Shown piece after piece: positions 1 to 12,034 of a DNA stretch of 64,000 bases; position 1 is the stretch's first letter, and every line of letters begins with the position of its first letter. The notes under the pieces are model-generated. The model searched no databases and was not told where the DNA came from. It saw nothing but the letters and a program-made list of their open reading frames with translations. The position numbers were made by a program, and so were the translations under genes. Source of the stretch: Warburgia ugandensis (lineage: Eukaryota > Streptophyta > Magnoliopsida > Canellales > Canellaceae). The DNA lies in assembly GCA_035236585.1 (NCBI GenBank), contig CP141139.1:23018990-23082989 (forward strand), read 5' to 3'.

Positions 1-812
1 ATATTTGGTCAAAACCATGAAAAATAGTTAATATCTCAAACATCAATAATCACACTCAGGCATACTAAGTTGATAAAACATCTAGACTTTGCTCAAAAAA
101 TACTCCCTTATTTGGGTAGCATCATCATCTCATTATGCCATATCATTAGGCATCTCAGTATATCATGCATCATAATGCAAAATACTCAAAGGACTATTAT
201 GCATGTAGTCAGAATCCGTACCAGCATGCCCGGATAACTGCCCAATAATCCACCTATACCATCCTTGGTGGAAATCACAATATCCATGTCTGTATGGGGG
301 GACCATGGCTATCACAGTGGCGGCCTTCCCATAATTGCCCCACCTGACTTTTAGCCTCACTTAGGCTTGGTATCCATATCATAACAAGTTTTGAAGAGCA
401 GGTAGCCAAACTTTACTAACTCTCTTAGCATAGCATCCCCAAGCATACGCCTATTTAAAACAAAACCACAAGCCTCCATGCTTGTATGTGAAGTAATTCT
501 CATACATACCAGACAATTTGTCTATTTACTTAGGGCTAGAATACCTTCTAGTTCCCTATTCACTTAGGGTTTTCCTTAATTCTAACTTAACCATTTCATA
601 TGTGTTTTGGTTGAATCATATGGGTTTTCAAGGAATTTTATACAATTATTTACATTACCCTTGTCAACATTTCTAGACATAAGATCATGTATTCAACATG
701 CATATCTCATGTAAATGCATTCATAAAATTCTCCTACCTTCAAGTAGTGATCCATCTCTTCAAATCTTCCATGATACTGACTAATGTATGAAATCTTTAA
801 ATCCACACATAC

Positions 813-834
813 TATATATATATATATATATATA
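813..834. repeat. (TA)n microsatellite
   Basis: An uninterrupted run of about eleven TA units inside the partial giant LTR. The aligned stretch of the copy at 56262-61170 has no comparable run. Confidence 0.9.
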
Positions 835-879
835 CAATCCGAATAATCCTATATTTTTTATCCTGTCTATATTCTTTGT

Positions 880-1380
880 CTAATCTTGTCCTTTGATATA
901 AAGGATCTAGATCTTGTGTCTTATCATGATTTATCTTCCTCAGATAGTATTTAACCTATTGATCAATAGATCTGATGATTAGAATGATCTTTTAATCGTT
1001 CAGATCTAAGTATTTTCTATTCTAAGTCTTTGTGTATTCCTTTCTTTGATCTTGATCTTTCATAGATCCTTTGATCAACAATTTATACTTGTTGATAAAG
1101 ATCAAGGGCTTAGATCTTCTGTCATCTAGCTCTTCTTTGATCTAAGTTCAGTTGTTTGATCATCCCTAAGGAGGATGATCTTAATTCTCTTCCTTGAATC
1201 ATATTTGATCAATGGTTTAGATCTTCTATTATATTTGATCTAAGTTGCAAGCAATATATATATATATATATATATCATTATCAAGAAGTATTTATTTCTT
1301 TTATTGTTCTTGATAATTCAAGAAACCATGGATCTTATTTGATCATCCTTATCTTACTTACAATTTTTATTAGGGTTAGA
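880..1380. other. GATC-dense segment of the giant LTR
   Basis: About twenty GATC tetranucleotides lie in 500 bases, many as AGATCT or TTGATC, where about two are expected by chance. The related LTR has a similarly dense zone at about 58600-59110, so the enrichment belongs to the family. No function is known to me. Confidence 0.6.
1255..1275. repeat. (TA)n microsatellite
   Basis: A run of about ten TA units inside the partial giant LTR. Confidence 0.9.
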
Positions 1381-1403
1381 TAATTAACTAGCCCTTTATT
1401 CTC

Positions 1404-1404
<1 letters not shown>

Positions 1405-1444
<40 letters not shown>
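1405..1444. repeat. (TTA)n microsatellite
   Basis: About thirteen TTA units. The other LTR copy has only two or three units at the same place (about 58004-58014), so this is a copy-specific expansion. Confidence 0.92.
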
Positions 1445-1446
<2 letters not shown>

Positions 1447-3969
1447 ACCAGTTAATGTTTTACTGGTTGAAGATAGCTTATTTCATCTTAAGTCTAGACA
1501 GCTCCTCTTATTTCCAATTGACTAAGGCTTACTAGTTGAATGACTAAACACAAAGTGGTTACTTCAATCCTCATGTAAGGAGGCCTTTAGACCTCACAGA
1601 CGTCAATGGAAGGTAGGGGAAGAGTGAGGCTTTATTAGAGAACCCCCTTAACCACCATGTTCAGCATTCACTAGAGTGACCTTAGCTCAACCTTTCATAA
1701 GTTATCTATGAGCATTTTAACCCTAGGTACCCTTTCTAATTGATTTTAACTAAATCCATGAACATTTAAAATATCATTAATGGGGTTTATTATTCTCCTA
1801 GTTTGGGCCAAGGATTTGATAATCCTTATATTATCCTACTAACTATAGCCCTTACTAATATTAAGTCAAAGTCATTCACTCATCTTACTAACATGATCCT
1901 AAGTTATTAAATACATGATATTTTACTAGTAATCTAATGAAATCATGCTAAAATATCAAATTTAAACTAACATGGCCCTAAGATAATTAAATTACCAACC
2001 TATTATAACAATCTAATAACATTTAGAGCATAGCATGCTAAAATTTAAGAATTACACAATCATGCTTCCAAATTTATAACATAAATCACATTTACAATTC
2101 TATCTCAAATAAAAGACAAATAAACTAATTAAATTAAGATTATTAGAAACTTTTACTTATGATCCAACCATTAGATCTTAGATCTTTTCCTTTAAATCAA
2201 GGGTTTTAATTACATTTAAAGCTTTTACTTCATTAAGGTCCAAAGATCATACCCACTTGTTTTTTTCATAATTAATTCATAATCTCATTGAATTTCATCA
2301 TAATCCTATTCATACAACACATCCAAAGGGTCTGATCATGCTTTATCTCATTAATCAAGTGGGTCCCTTTTTTTTTTAGGATTTTTCTACCATAAAGGGT
2401 AGATTTCTTAATTTATCCTAGATATGTCATAATAAGTCATAGATCTTACTTTATTTCAACATTATTTCATCATTAAATCAAATCCCCAAGATATGATCAT
2501 CTCAGATCTTGAAGATCATGAAAATTAGAAGCTTATTTCTTCAAAAAATATAAAGTTTCCATAGCTTCTTTTTTTATCTTGATTTAGAGTTCAGATGACT
2601 CCACAATTAAGAAAAGAAGTTCACAATCATTCCAAGGGTCTAGATTTGTTCTAGGCCTCGTAGAACGGACGGCTTTGATCAATCAGGCAAAGCAGTCACC
2701 AAGTTGCCTTCACTTGGATGCTCACGGTATAGAGCTAACCATAAGCTCAACTATCACACAGATGTTCCGTCGGGATGTCGTCGCACGTGGAGATGCTCCT
2801 ACTGGGCACGTTTCCATGCGGCGTCCCGGGAGCCCAATCTCTTAAGGGAGATCGGATAATCCGTTTTGGACCATCCAATGAAATCCCCTTCAATTAATGG
2901 CTCTAAGCTTGATAAAATTTTATGAAAATTCTACCCTAGGATGCCGCTTTTGGATTGATTAGACAACTCAGATTTTCCATATGTGCCCTCCATCATACAT
3001 AAATGAAGGGTTCTTATCCTTACTTGATTTTTATAATTTTTAACCTAAAATTAATTTTAGAAAAATAAAAAGTATATAAACTAACATGAAATAAGTATGG
3101 GAAGGGTTTCCACCTACCTGATTGAAGAAAAACTTAGGTTTTGCAGCCCAATTTTAAAGAATTATCCCGTTGATGATAAGATCACGCGATAACTGCTTGT
3201 TTTGTGATTTCTCGTTCATTGCACCATTGAATCTTAAAATTTATTGGGGATTTTGTATATAAGATAGTCTAAGACCATATGGATGGTGGGATTTTGATAT
3301 TTGAATTGGAACAATGTGCCTAATTGAATTTAGGTCTCTTGTTCCAATCAAGATAATTTTGTGGTAATTTTAATGAAGATTTTTTGAAGATTTTTGGGGG
3401 TGTATTTATATATGTTTTTGAATTTTTCATCATTACTTGTAATAATTATGTTTCAATTCTTTTGAATATTAAATTAACATTGGATCCTCCACTATTATAT
3501 GGTAGTGGTTTGACAACTCATTGCATGTTTTCTGGCCGTTGGACTCATTTGTGGGCCCCTTGTGGCCCCCACAAAGGTGTAAAAGGACCATTTTGCCCCT
3601 TTTTTGGAGAAAAATCTATTTTATTCTCTCGGACTTGGAATTGAGCGTACTTAATGCTGTTGGAATCATATTTTTTAGTACACTTTAAATATTGATGTCT
3701 TAGATCTCGTTATGGGTAAAATTACCATTTTACTCTTTTATTTATAAAATTAGAGAAAATTAGAGATTTTTTATTTTAACTCAGAATTGAACATACTTAG
3801 TGTAATTTCAATCAGTTTTTTGAGTATATTCATAATTTCTAAGTTTTAAATCATTTTTAATCTCTATAATATAAGAATTATCAATCACCTAATATTCCAA
3901 CCCAAAATTTTTGAAAATTCAAACTAAATTGATTTTCTCAAACAATTTACAAAAATTGGGGTTATTACA

Positions 3970-5123
3970 TAAGATGGGGGAAAGGTTAAGATATCAAATA
4001 GGAAAGTGTGTGGAAGGTGGTGGCTGCTTTATGGAGGGGAGTAGGTGGGTGACCTAACTTTTGTAGGAAGAGGCATCTCCCCCCTTCCAACGACACTGAA
4101 ACTCCTATGAAATAGGAAAGTGGGTGGGGATTGGATGAGAAAGAGATAGAGGGTGTTAGGTAGACGGTTTTGGTTGGTTGAGACATTTCCTAAGAGGTGG
4201 AATGAGATAGAGTTTTGGAAAGATACAACTCTATAATGGAAATTCATAGTGCATCTTAAGGCTGAGGTGGAAATTCAAGAAAAAGTGGGAAAAAGTGAGA
4301 AAACACTAAAAATTGAATGGTCTTATTCCATTGGTCACATGACATCCTATTCTAATAAATTTTCCTTAATTATCTTCAAAATAACTCATGGATAACTGTC
4401 TTGAATCTCCTCCAATCCTAGCCTTCCATTTAGAGATGGATAAGTATGAAGGCTCTATTGGCAACACTTCATGCCTGGCTTTAGAAGTTTTCTTGGATTA
4501 ATCCATTGGCTTGAGTGGCTTGTATGGTTTGGCTTCAATTACTTAGCTTGCCACCTTCTCTCATAGCTTATATCACTAAGGTGGCTTAAGTAGCTTCCAC
4601 AAAAAGGTGGTGGGAATGCATGGCTTACTTCATGGGCCCACTTTGGCCATCTTTAGATCATTTAAGCATATCCATTACCATTCCATAAGACGTTATTGGC
4701 CTTTGGTTTATGCTGAAGTGATGATTTTGAGGCTTTGACTCTATCATTTAATCTAATCTTCAATTTTATCCCTATCGATCTCAACCATTAGATCACCATC
4801 TTACTTCCTACAAAAGGTCAAAAATCCTTATTAAATATTAATAAAATATAAATAATCACTTACCTTGGATTACCCTTTGTACCTACAAAATGTCAAACTT
4901 TTGAGTTATTAAGTACAAAATGCATGTGTTATGAATTTTGGTCTAAAAACCTAAGTTACCCCTATAAGTTGTAACACATAGGTAACTAATTAGGTGGCTT
5001 TTATGAAAAATTAAACAACTTATCACTTTGCTCTGACCAACAAGACATAGGCTATCTAGGTTATAGTGGCAGTTTGTCAAGGATTGGACCCTTTATTAAG
5101 TAGCAAATAGTAGTTGCATTAGT
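3970..5123. other. Unassigned sequence, probably degraded transposon
   Basis: I see no gene here. A purine-rich start (about 3975-4300) is followed by AT-rich sequence without a credible frame. Its position between an LTR end and a gypsy leader suggests decayed repeat sequence, but I cannot assign a family. Confidence 0.4.
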
Positions 5124-5149
5124 AATATATATATATATATATATATATT
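5124..5149. repeat. (TA)n microsatellite
   Basis: A run of about twelve TA units. It marks the left edge of recognisable gypsy leader sequence, so the missing 5' LTR of that element may have been lost at this point. Confidence 0.88.
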
Positions 5150-6189
5150 GTGCATTCATAGGTCTCATTTATCTGCATTAAGGTCAATATTTGTTGATTG
5201 AATTGCCATGGTGAATGAAAATTGATTAGTCAAGGCACCATATCCTGCAACATCAAGGGTGGATTTTATCACCACCTCATAGCCTACCTAAGTTAATCAT
5301 CACCTTTCACGTATCCTAACCTTCCAAATTCTTAATTAAAAACATATAGAGGAAACTTATAAAAGCCTTCAAGTTCATAAGATCCTCTTGGAAGGTGGTC
5401 ATCTATTGTCATTCCAGTGGCTTGACTCTTAATCACTTTACTTATTTTAAATTACTAGCTCTGCCAACACATTCTATGATTCAAATTACCTATAGCTAAT
5501 GAAGGAGGGTGTGAAGTGGTTGATTTATCAAAGATCTATCTGGTAAGTAATAAAATAAGTCTAAAAGAGAGGAGTTGTCTATATTAGGTTAATATAAAAA
5601 ACTACCCCTATAGAAATCCAAGAAAATCAAAACATTTTACCTTGTTAACAATAGTTTTTTTTATTGTGTCCTTGTTTGATTCTAGACAATATGTTGCATC
5701 ATTTAGTTTAGGTTTTATTTATTTCCATTGTATATGAAGTTTAAAAACTAAAAACAACAACAATAACAACATGATTAGTTGCACTCAATTACTAATCTAC
5801 ACATTGATGAAAGGGGTAATCTACACCTTAGCATTACTAGCGATGATATTTCCCCAAGGAGAAATAGTGCCCTCTTTAAAGATGATGAACCACTCTCATC
5901 ATGGATAATGATAGTATTTCCTAAAGAACAATCCTCTCTTTGATGTTAATGAACCTCGACCTCTATTTAATGATAACTTTAATCCATAGGAATCATTATC
6001 CACCATTTGAAAATTGGAGAAGGAAATATAATAAGGAATGGGACCAGCATAAAGAACTTGAGCATAATTGGCATAACCAAAATCCAAATGGGCACACTTT
6101 GAGAGAGTACTAACAGCCTACTTATACATAGTGCACCTTCATGTATAATTTTACCTTAGAATGCTAGTATAATTAAATTCAAGAGAGTA
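5150..6189 (+). mobile_element. 5' untranslated leader of a gag-only Ty3/gypsy derivative
   Basis: The stretch around 5190-5640 matches, in order, the leader of the 9-kb element at about 35340-35850 and the minus-strand leader at 50222-50440. Shared phrases include ATCAAGGGTGGATT and a block about shared-price-like CCTCATGTAAGG sequence in the 35.6-kb copy. It runs into the gag remnant starting near 6190. No LTR or primer site is visible upstream, so the element is 5'-truncated. Confidence 0.68.
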
Positions 6190-8472
6190 ATTCAAATGCT
6201 TCTTAAATTTCAAGGGTTAGATAATGAGACTCTTTACATGAACTTAAAGGAATTAGATGAAGTATGCATTACTTTAAATATACAAAATTTTGAACTAGAT
6301 ATAGTGTCACAACCCGGGTTTTTACATGATGCAATTTTGATAAACAGGCAAGATCTCTTGTTTTATAAGTATGAAATGCATGAAAATCTTTTTGATTTTG
6401 GAAAACAATCCTTCATAAAAACCCCGAGTGTCAAAACACATTCTCAAATTGTCTAACCATGGCAAAGTTTAAAATCAACATTATTCCCAAGAAAGTGTTA
6501 GTCACAGCCCCAGCTATTAGAGAGTAACTACAATCAAGTAACATTGAAAGATAAGGTAGGGGTTTTACTTACTTGTTCTTAAGTATTTACTTGGTGTCTA
6601 AAAAATGTTGAGGATTGGGTGAGTATATACTATACTCAGTAGGAGCCTATCACTACTAGTTTTACAATGCATGAGATGTTTTAAAATCATATGCTCATTC
6701 AAAACATGTGTATGTTTGAATACTCAAGTGCAACATCGATATTAAAGTCCATTGTTAAACTAAAATACTAACGATTTAAAGGATCATATAATCCAAAATC
6801 GAAAGTATCATATACCTATATATCATATCATCATGATATGCATAAGATGCTTCATGGAATCCAACTCATGGATCTCTAGTATGGTATGGTCGACCAACCT
6901 CATATCATGCCATATGTAATGCACATAAATCATCAAACCATAGGGTCCAACTATGCCCACGACCTCCTCGCCGTGTGGTCCCCGGGTACCTGAGAACACT
7001 CGGTCATAGCCTCCACGGGGCCTATGACACGTCGACCCAGTGCCGTGACACCAGTGGTAGCCCCCTGTACCACATGCAGTCGACATAGGGACTTGCCTCT
7101 TTTTGGGCGTGGTACCCATCCACCTAATAGTGGTAGAGGCAGGGTGGCCAACCCAGACCCCTCGGCATAGCACCCACGGGCTTACTAGCCCAAATCACAT
7201 AAGATCAAATAAGTCAAAACCTCTTTTCAAAACCTGTCCTCTTTGGGTCCCTCACAACTGCCTGGCCCTCGGCACTCCAGCGTCTTTTGGCAACCCTCAA
7301 GGACATGCAATCTTTGCAAGTACTTAAATCATGCAATGTATGCACTTGTTTACAAAACATATATGTGCATAATGTATATGCAATCATTTACAAAACATGT
7401 CTATGTACAAAGCATTTATCACATGCATGCTGAATTAAGTCATGCTAAAGTAGTCATATACTTAAACATATGTTCTCAAAACAATAATAGTTCTTTTAAA
7501 AGAATCTAATAGTGATAGAGCACCTACCTAGCTAGGTTGCGCTAACCCTTTTGTCCTCAGACACTCCTGATCATGGTTTGGGGAATCAAGGTTAGTTTGA
7601 CCTATCTTTTATGGGTTTTAGAGTAATTGGTCATATTAATTAGGCATTAGGGGTCCATCCCTATGCCTATGGGTGTCCTAAGATCCTAATTGGGCCTTGG
7701 TATCCTCAGTTTTCCAAAGATCTAGTGGCCACGTGCCACCATTCTATTCTAAGGGTCATGCCCACCTTTGATTGGGCCTTGATCAGGGATTTTATAGTTT
7801 GGATGTGTCCACATCGTCGACACGGACACAACGCCTTTTGTGGCGCCTCAATCAGAGCTCTAGATCTCAAGTTATAAGCATTTTAGTGTCGCACGTACAT
7901 AGAGTCTTAAGAATGAAAAAAACAAAATGCTAAGGCGTTGCGCGACTGCGTCATGCGCCCTGGCTTCCTTAAGGAACGAAAAACCCGCAGCGATAGTGCA
8001 CCGCGTGTCTGTGGCATGCGCGTTTGCAGTGTGCACCTCAGCGGGCGCGTCTTCAGACGCTCCGGGTTTTCTGCCCAACTATCCCTTTTGCGGGCGTGTC
8101 CCTGGATGCGCCCGTTTGGTTTTTTTCAAACCGCGGTCGACGTGGGACAACGTGTGACATTCCTATTGGATCGTCTTGTTCGTTGAGGAACCAGGGCGTC
8201 CTCAGGACACCCTGGTTTGACCCTGTAGAACCAGTGCGGCCCAGGGGACGTCCCTGGGTCCTTGGTGAGTCTCCAGGGCTCCATTTTGCATGGTTTTTCC
8301 TGCAAAAACCTAGGGAAATTGTTCTTGAAACTATGGTGGAGATGGGTTTTGAGCAATCTCGGACATACCTGGCTTGTTGCAGGTTTTTCTCCTTGTTTTT
8401 CCCTTTAGGTCACTGTTCCACGACTGGTTTTCTTCAACGTTTTGGGCTTCCATTAGAGGCGCCCAAGAGCTC

Positions 8473-8480
8473 TATTTATA
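8473..8480 (+). promoter_or_regulatory. Probable TATA box of the solo LTR
   Basis: TATTTATA sits at the centre of the palindrome AGAGCTCTATTTATAGAGCT. The same palindrome with the same TATA core is kept in the other copy at 54548-54555 despite divergence around it. Inferred core promoter of the LTR; transcription is not demonstrated. Confidence 0.62.
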
Positions 8481-8490
8481 GAGCTAAGAG

Positions 8491-8600
8491 AGGGTTCTAG
8501 AGGGGGCTCTCACCGCCTTTGAATGGCGGTAGAGAAATCTCCAGAATAGCAGTGATTTCTCCTCCAATCACCGCCATTCTAGAACCCTCTAGAGGTTGAA
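8491..8600 (+). other. Inverted-repeat cluster just downstream of the LTR TATA box
   Basis: ACCGCC at 8512-8517 pairs with GGCGGT at 8525-8530. AGAAATC near 8533 pairs with GATTTCT near 8554. ACCGCCATTCTAGAACCCTC near 8570-8590 pairs with the upstream GAGGGTTCTAGA. The early transcript would fold into several hairpins. The other copy also has hairpins here, with different sequence. Confidence 0.55.
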
Positions 8601-10060
8601 GATGAAGGGGTGCCCGTATCAAAACGGGCCCCTGTGTTTTTGTAGGGTAAATTCGTTTTTAATAAAATTACATTTTTGCCCCTGAACTTCAAAGGGCCAT
8701 AACTTGCTCATTTTTACTCCGTTTTGGGTGATTTTGGTCTCGTTGGATTCCTTTTTTTGAGACACATCTAATGGAACCATTTTTAGGACCAAATTCCTAG
8801 GTTCAATCTAAGTGAATAGTGAAATGACTAAAATGCCCTTATCTTCAAAAACTGATCTTTTCATTGCTAAACTTGGAATTTCAATATTACAAAATTGGAG
8901 TCATTACATATAGCAAGGCTCAAGATTTTTCCTTTCTCTTTAAAGAACAAAGCTAAGTGTGGTTTCATTCACTACCAACAACTTCAATAATAACTTGTCA
9001 AGAAATGACTAGGGAGTTCTTAAAAATGTTTTTCCCTACATAAAACCAATACTCTCTACCACAAGATCATGAAATTTACCTAGAAGGATAAAGAAACTTT
9101 TTATCAATGCTAGGAAAAGTTCAAAGAATTGTTGTTAACTTGTCCATATCATTGATATGAACCTTGTCATATTATCAGCTTCTTTTATGAAGGATTTAAT
9201 TTTGACATGTGCCAATTTGTAAAAATGATGTGCAATGGCAATTTCTTAGATATACAACCATATGATGTACAAGAGTATTAGGAATGATAGATAGAGAGTG
9301 CATAGACCTGGGTTGATTAAAAAAAAAAGTTGATTACCCATATAAGCCCAAGTCTACCACAACATACACTAGGGGCAGCATTTATGCTATAACTAAACAA
9401 GATAATCCTAATGCAAAGGTAACATCCTTAACAAGACAAGTAGAGTCCATGGAAATGGAGAAATTCACCACTAAGAAGATTGAACAAGTGTGCTTTATGA
9501 ATAGGCCCATTCATATGAGAGACCTTTTTCCTATATTCAGGGACATAAATTCCCAATTGGAGGAATCATCCTAATTTTAGTTGGCAGAATAGACCAAATG
9601 CTAATGTCTTACATTAGGTCCTTTACCAACCACAACAAGGACCACCTATTCTTGGACCCTACATGCCTCCACCTAAGAGGCAAGTGGTCGATTACTTTCA
9701 TCAATTCCTGCAATACCAAGAGAGGTAAAATTCTTAATTTGAAGCCCAATTAAAAGAGAACCCACAATTCATGACTGAGTTGATGGCCTTAATGTCTTAA
9801 ATGGTACAAACCCTTGAAAAAATGCAATTTCTTACCAAACCAAATGCAAACCCTAATGGTGTTCATGTGGTAAGTGTGATTAGTTCTTTAACTACCAACA
9901 TGGAACAAACAAAGGTAGTTTGTATTCTTTGTAGTGGTAACATAATTGAGAAATAAAATGCTAAAAAGGTTGAAATAGTATTGAAACCTCATAGAAAGAT
10001 GATAAATTTGTTGAGAAGGAAAACATCTGACCCACTAATCCGAATCACATATTTGCTCCA

Positions 10061-10375
10061 TTTCCACATAGGCTACATCAAGTTCCCAAGATTGTCTCTA
10101 ATTATGAGAAATGGCCTAGAGATATATTTGATATCTTGCCTAGTCTCAAAATGAAAAATTCAAATGGTCAAGATCAATTTATTCACCTTTCCTTTTCAAA
10201 GGCCAATTTCACTAATTTTGTATGGGATCTAGGAAAGGTTCGAACTCTATATAATTTTTTATCTATGTGACCTATCCCTTTGTAAAATTGTTGTCCCATA
10301 GCTTTTTAGGACTTGATTTTTCTACATAATCCATTTTTACATTTCCTAATGCCTTATCATCATTATTTTTTTGTA
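10061..10375 (+). other. Gag-to-3' region junction without pol
   Basis: About 300 bases in which I find no protease, reverse transcriptase or integrase motif. The gag remnant leads directly into the conserved 3' noncoding block, which supports a pol-less derivative. Confidence 0.5.
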
Positions 10376-12034
10376 AACATTGAGGACAATGTTTCATTTA
10401 GGTTGGGGAGTGTAGAAATTTGGCAAATTCTAGTCTTTTTGTAGTTGATATCCTTTGTTTTTGAAAAAATAAGTTAAAAAAAAATGAAAAAAGAAATCTT
10501 TTGGAGTTTTTAGGGTAGTTCTTATATAATGATAAGAATTGGATTTTCTAAAGTCTAGTCTTTCTCTTTGTTTTAGCTTAATAATAGATTTGTATATGAT
10601 TAGTTCATTACTTTACTCATTTTCAAAAGTATTTCATGAAAGCTAATCTCAAGTCACATTTACACACAGTTGCATGTATATGGTCTAGATGGATACGTAG
10701 TTTTGGCTTTAGACATCCTAAACAAAAATAGTGGAAACTTATAACCTACATGAGTTTTAGAGCCATTCATTCTTTTGAGAGTTATTTATAAATTTCACTT
10801 TTCTTTAGTGTATAGATTTTTTAGTTGATCCAAAGATTCACTATTTGAGTATTATTCTTAATTTTTTAGAAGTTTGTTGAAATTGACAAGTTATATGAAA
10901 CCTAGGAAATGATTTAGGCCATCTTTGTTTTTAACCTAGGGACATAAAGCTTATCCAAAGATATTGTTATCACTAGTTAGCCCTTTTGAGCCATTTATAA
11001 GCCATTTCTTTTGTGAATCCAATGATCCTTGCCAATATTAACCTAATATATAGTTTCTATTGCCTATTTTCTTCAAAACTAAGGTAGAGATGATCGAGGA
11101 TATACCTTTAAGCTTCAATATAAGTAAATATCAAGAAAATAAAATTGTTTTTAAATGAAAATTTAAAATTTTTGAAATAGAAGAAAAGAAAAACAATAAG
11201 AAAAGTGCAAAAGGAATGTTCACTTTAGTTCAATAAAGAAGAATTATCAATTCTTAGTAGAAGACCTTTACTTATTTTTGAAGAAATTTTACCCTTTCTT
11301 TTCATAACCTTATCCTAAGCCTACATTTCATCCTAGTATAAGACTTCTTGATTCTATGAGGAATGTAGTCTTGATGGGGATATGAAAAGATTGAAACTAG
11401 GAAGTAGTATTCCTAAAGTCTCTTGGTAATGAGATCCTTTCTAAAGGGATAAAAAAGTAGTTCCTAAGTAACTCCCATTCTTTCATGAAAATAGTATATG
11501 TGAGATATTTTTATTTTATTAATTTTTCTCACATACTAAAGAGAGATATGTTTTATTCATTTTCTTGGAGTTCAATTTTGAGGTATTTCTTTAGTGAGGA
11601 TTGAGGTCAAAGCATATTTTAGATCAAGTTTCTGAGTTGTAGTGTATTTAGAAGTCAAGATTTATTATATGTGTAGACTATAGACATACGACACTTTGAG
11701 ATATGAGTTTAAATAAGATACTTTTAGCATATGAGTAGGGTTTTGAACTTTTCATTCATTTTTGTCATTAACATATTAAAATGATAATTTAAGTATGGAT
11801 ATAAGAAAATTCTCAAAGATAAATTTAGGAACTGCCTTTCTTGAATTTTGTGGGCAAATTCTTTACAAACCCTCATGAGGATTAATTCATCCACTAAAGG
11901 TAACCTAGGAATTTAAGAGCTTGTTGCATATGCTAAATGCAATGGTGAGTACCAATGAAAATGGCAACTTTTATCACTTTCACTTAAAGGTTTTCCACAT
12001 GTTTTGCTCGGGACTAGCAGAATGCTAATTGGGG
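10376..12034 (+). mobile_element. Conserved 3' noncoding block of the gypsy derivative
   Basis: It opens with ACAATGTTTCATTTAGGTTG and ends near TTGTTGCATATGCTAA (about 11920) and GTTTTGCTCGGGACTAGCA (12001-12019). The same blocks appear in the same order at 37708-39375 (plus) and at 27429-29010 (minus). No open frame is shared by the three copies. It occupies the position of the post-pol region of Athila-type elements. Confidence 0.72.
12026..12034 (+). other. Probable polypurine tract
   Basis: TAATTGGGG directly precedes the LTR-like start TGTCTATTAAG. The corresponding tracts in the related elements lie at about 39361-39375 and 27429-27440. It would prime plus-strand synthesis. Confidence 0.6.

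Larger units (their letters stand above)
1..3969 (+). mobile_element. Partial giant LTR (chromovirus-type, about 4.9-kb family), cut by the window start
   Basis: This stretch aligns collinearly with the 3' roughly 4.4 kb of the complete LTR at 56262-61170. Shared blocks include the region around 170-350 (matching about 56985-57180) and 1480-1750 (matching about 58050-58300). It ends with GGGGTTATTACA at 3969, the usual chromovirus LTR terminus. No primer-binding site follows, so it is a solo or 3' LTR. The 5' end lies outside the window, so no target-site duplication can be tested. It has no coding capacity; the short open frames are incidental. Confidence 0.82.
6305..8908 (+). mobile_element. 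Solo LTR, Del/Tekay-like chromovirus family, 2.6 kb
   Basis: It begins TGTCACAACCCGGG and ends GGAGTCATTACA. The flanking bases TATAG occur at 6300-6304 and again at 8909-8913, a perfect 5-bp target-site duplication, so both ends are exact. Length is 2604 bp and there is no internal domain, so it arose by recombination between two LTRs. The TGT...ACA ends with CACAACCC fit chromovirus LTRs by established pattern. A second copy lies at 52298-54964. It interrupts the gag remnant. Confidence 0.95.
6190..10060 (+). pseudogene. gag: Broken gag of an Athila/Tat-like Ty3/gypsy element, split by a solo LTR
   Basis: The first part (6196-6304) encodes a segment with NIQNF, typical of the plant gypsy gag domain. 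The frame resumes after the solo LTR at 8909 with IFPFSLKNKAK, then MKFT and FYQCWEKFK-like text, and later FSWQNRPN before 9600, which resembles the region after the zinc knuckle. Several stops and frameshifts are present, including in the segment just after FPFSLKNKAK. Gag would form the particle and bind RNA. A glutamine- and asparagine-rich C-terminal part follows to about 10060. No protease, reverse transcriptase or integrase follows, so this looks like a pol-less derivative rather than a merely truncated full element. Confidence 0.8.

Noticed and set aside
8024-8500. 158-codon open frame in the solo LTR
   Set aside because: It runs through the CpG-rich part and over the TATA palindrome of the LTR. 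The matching region of 52298-54964 does not keep the frame.
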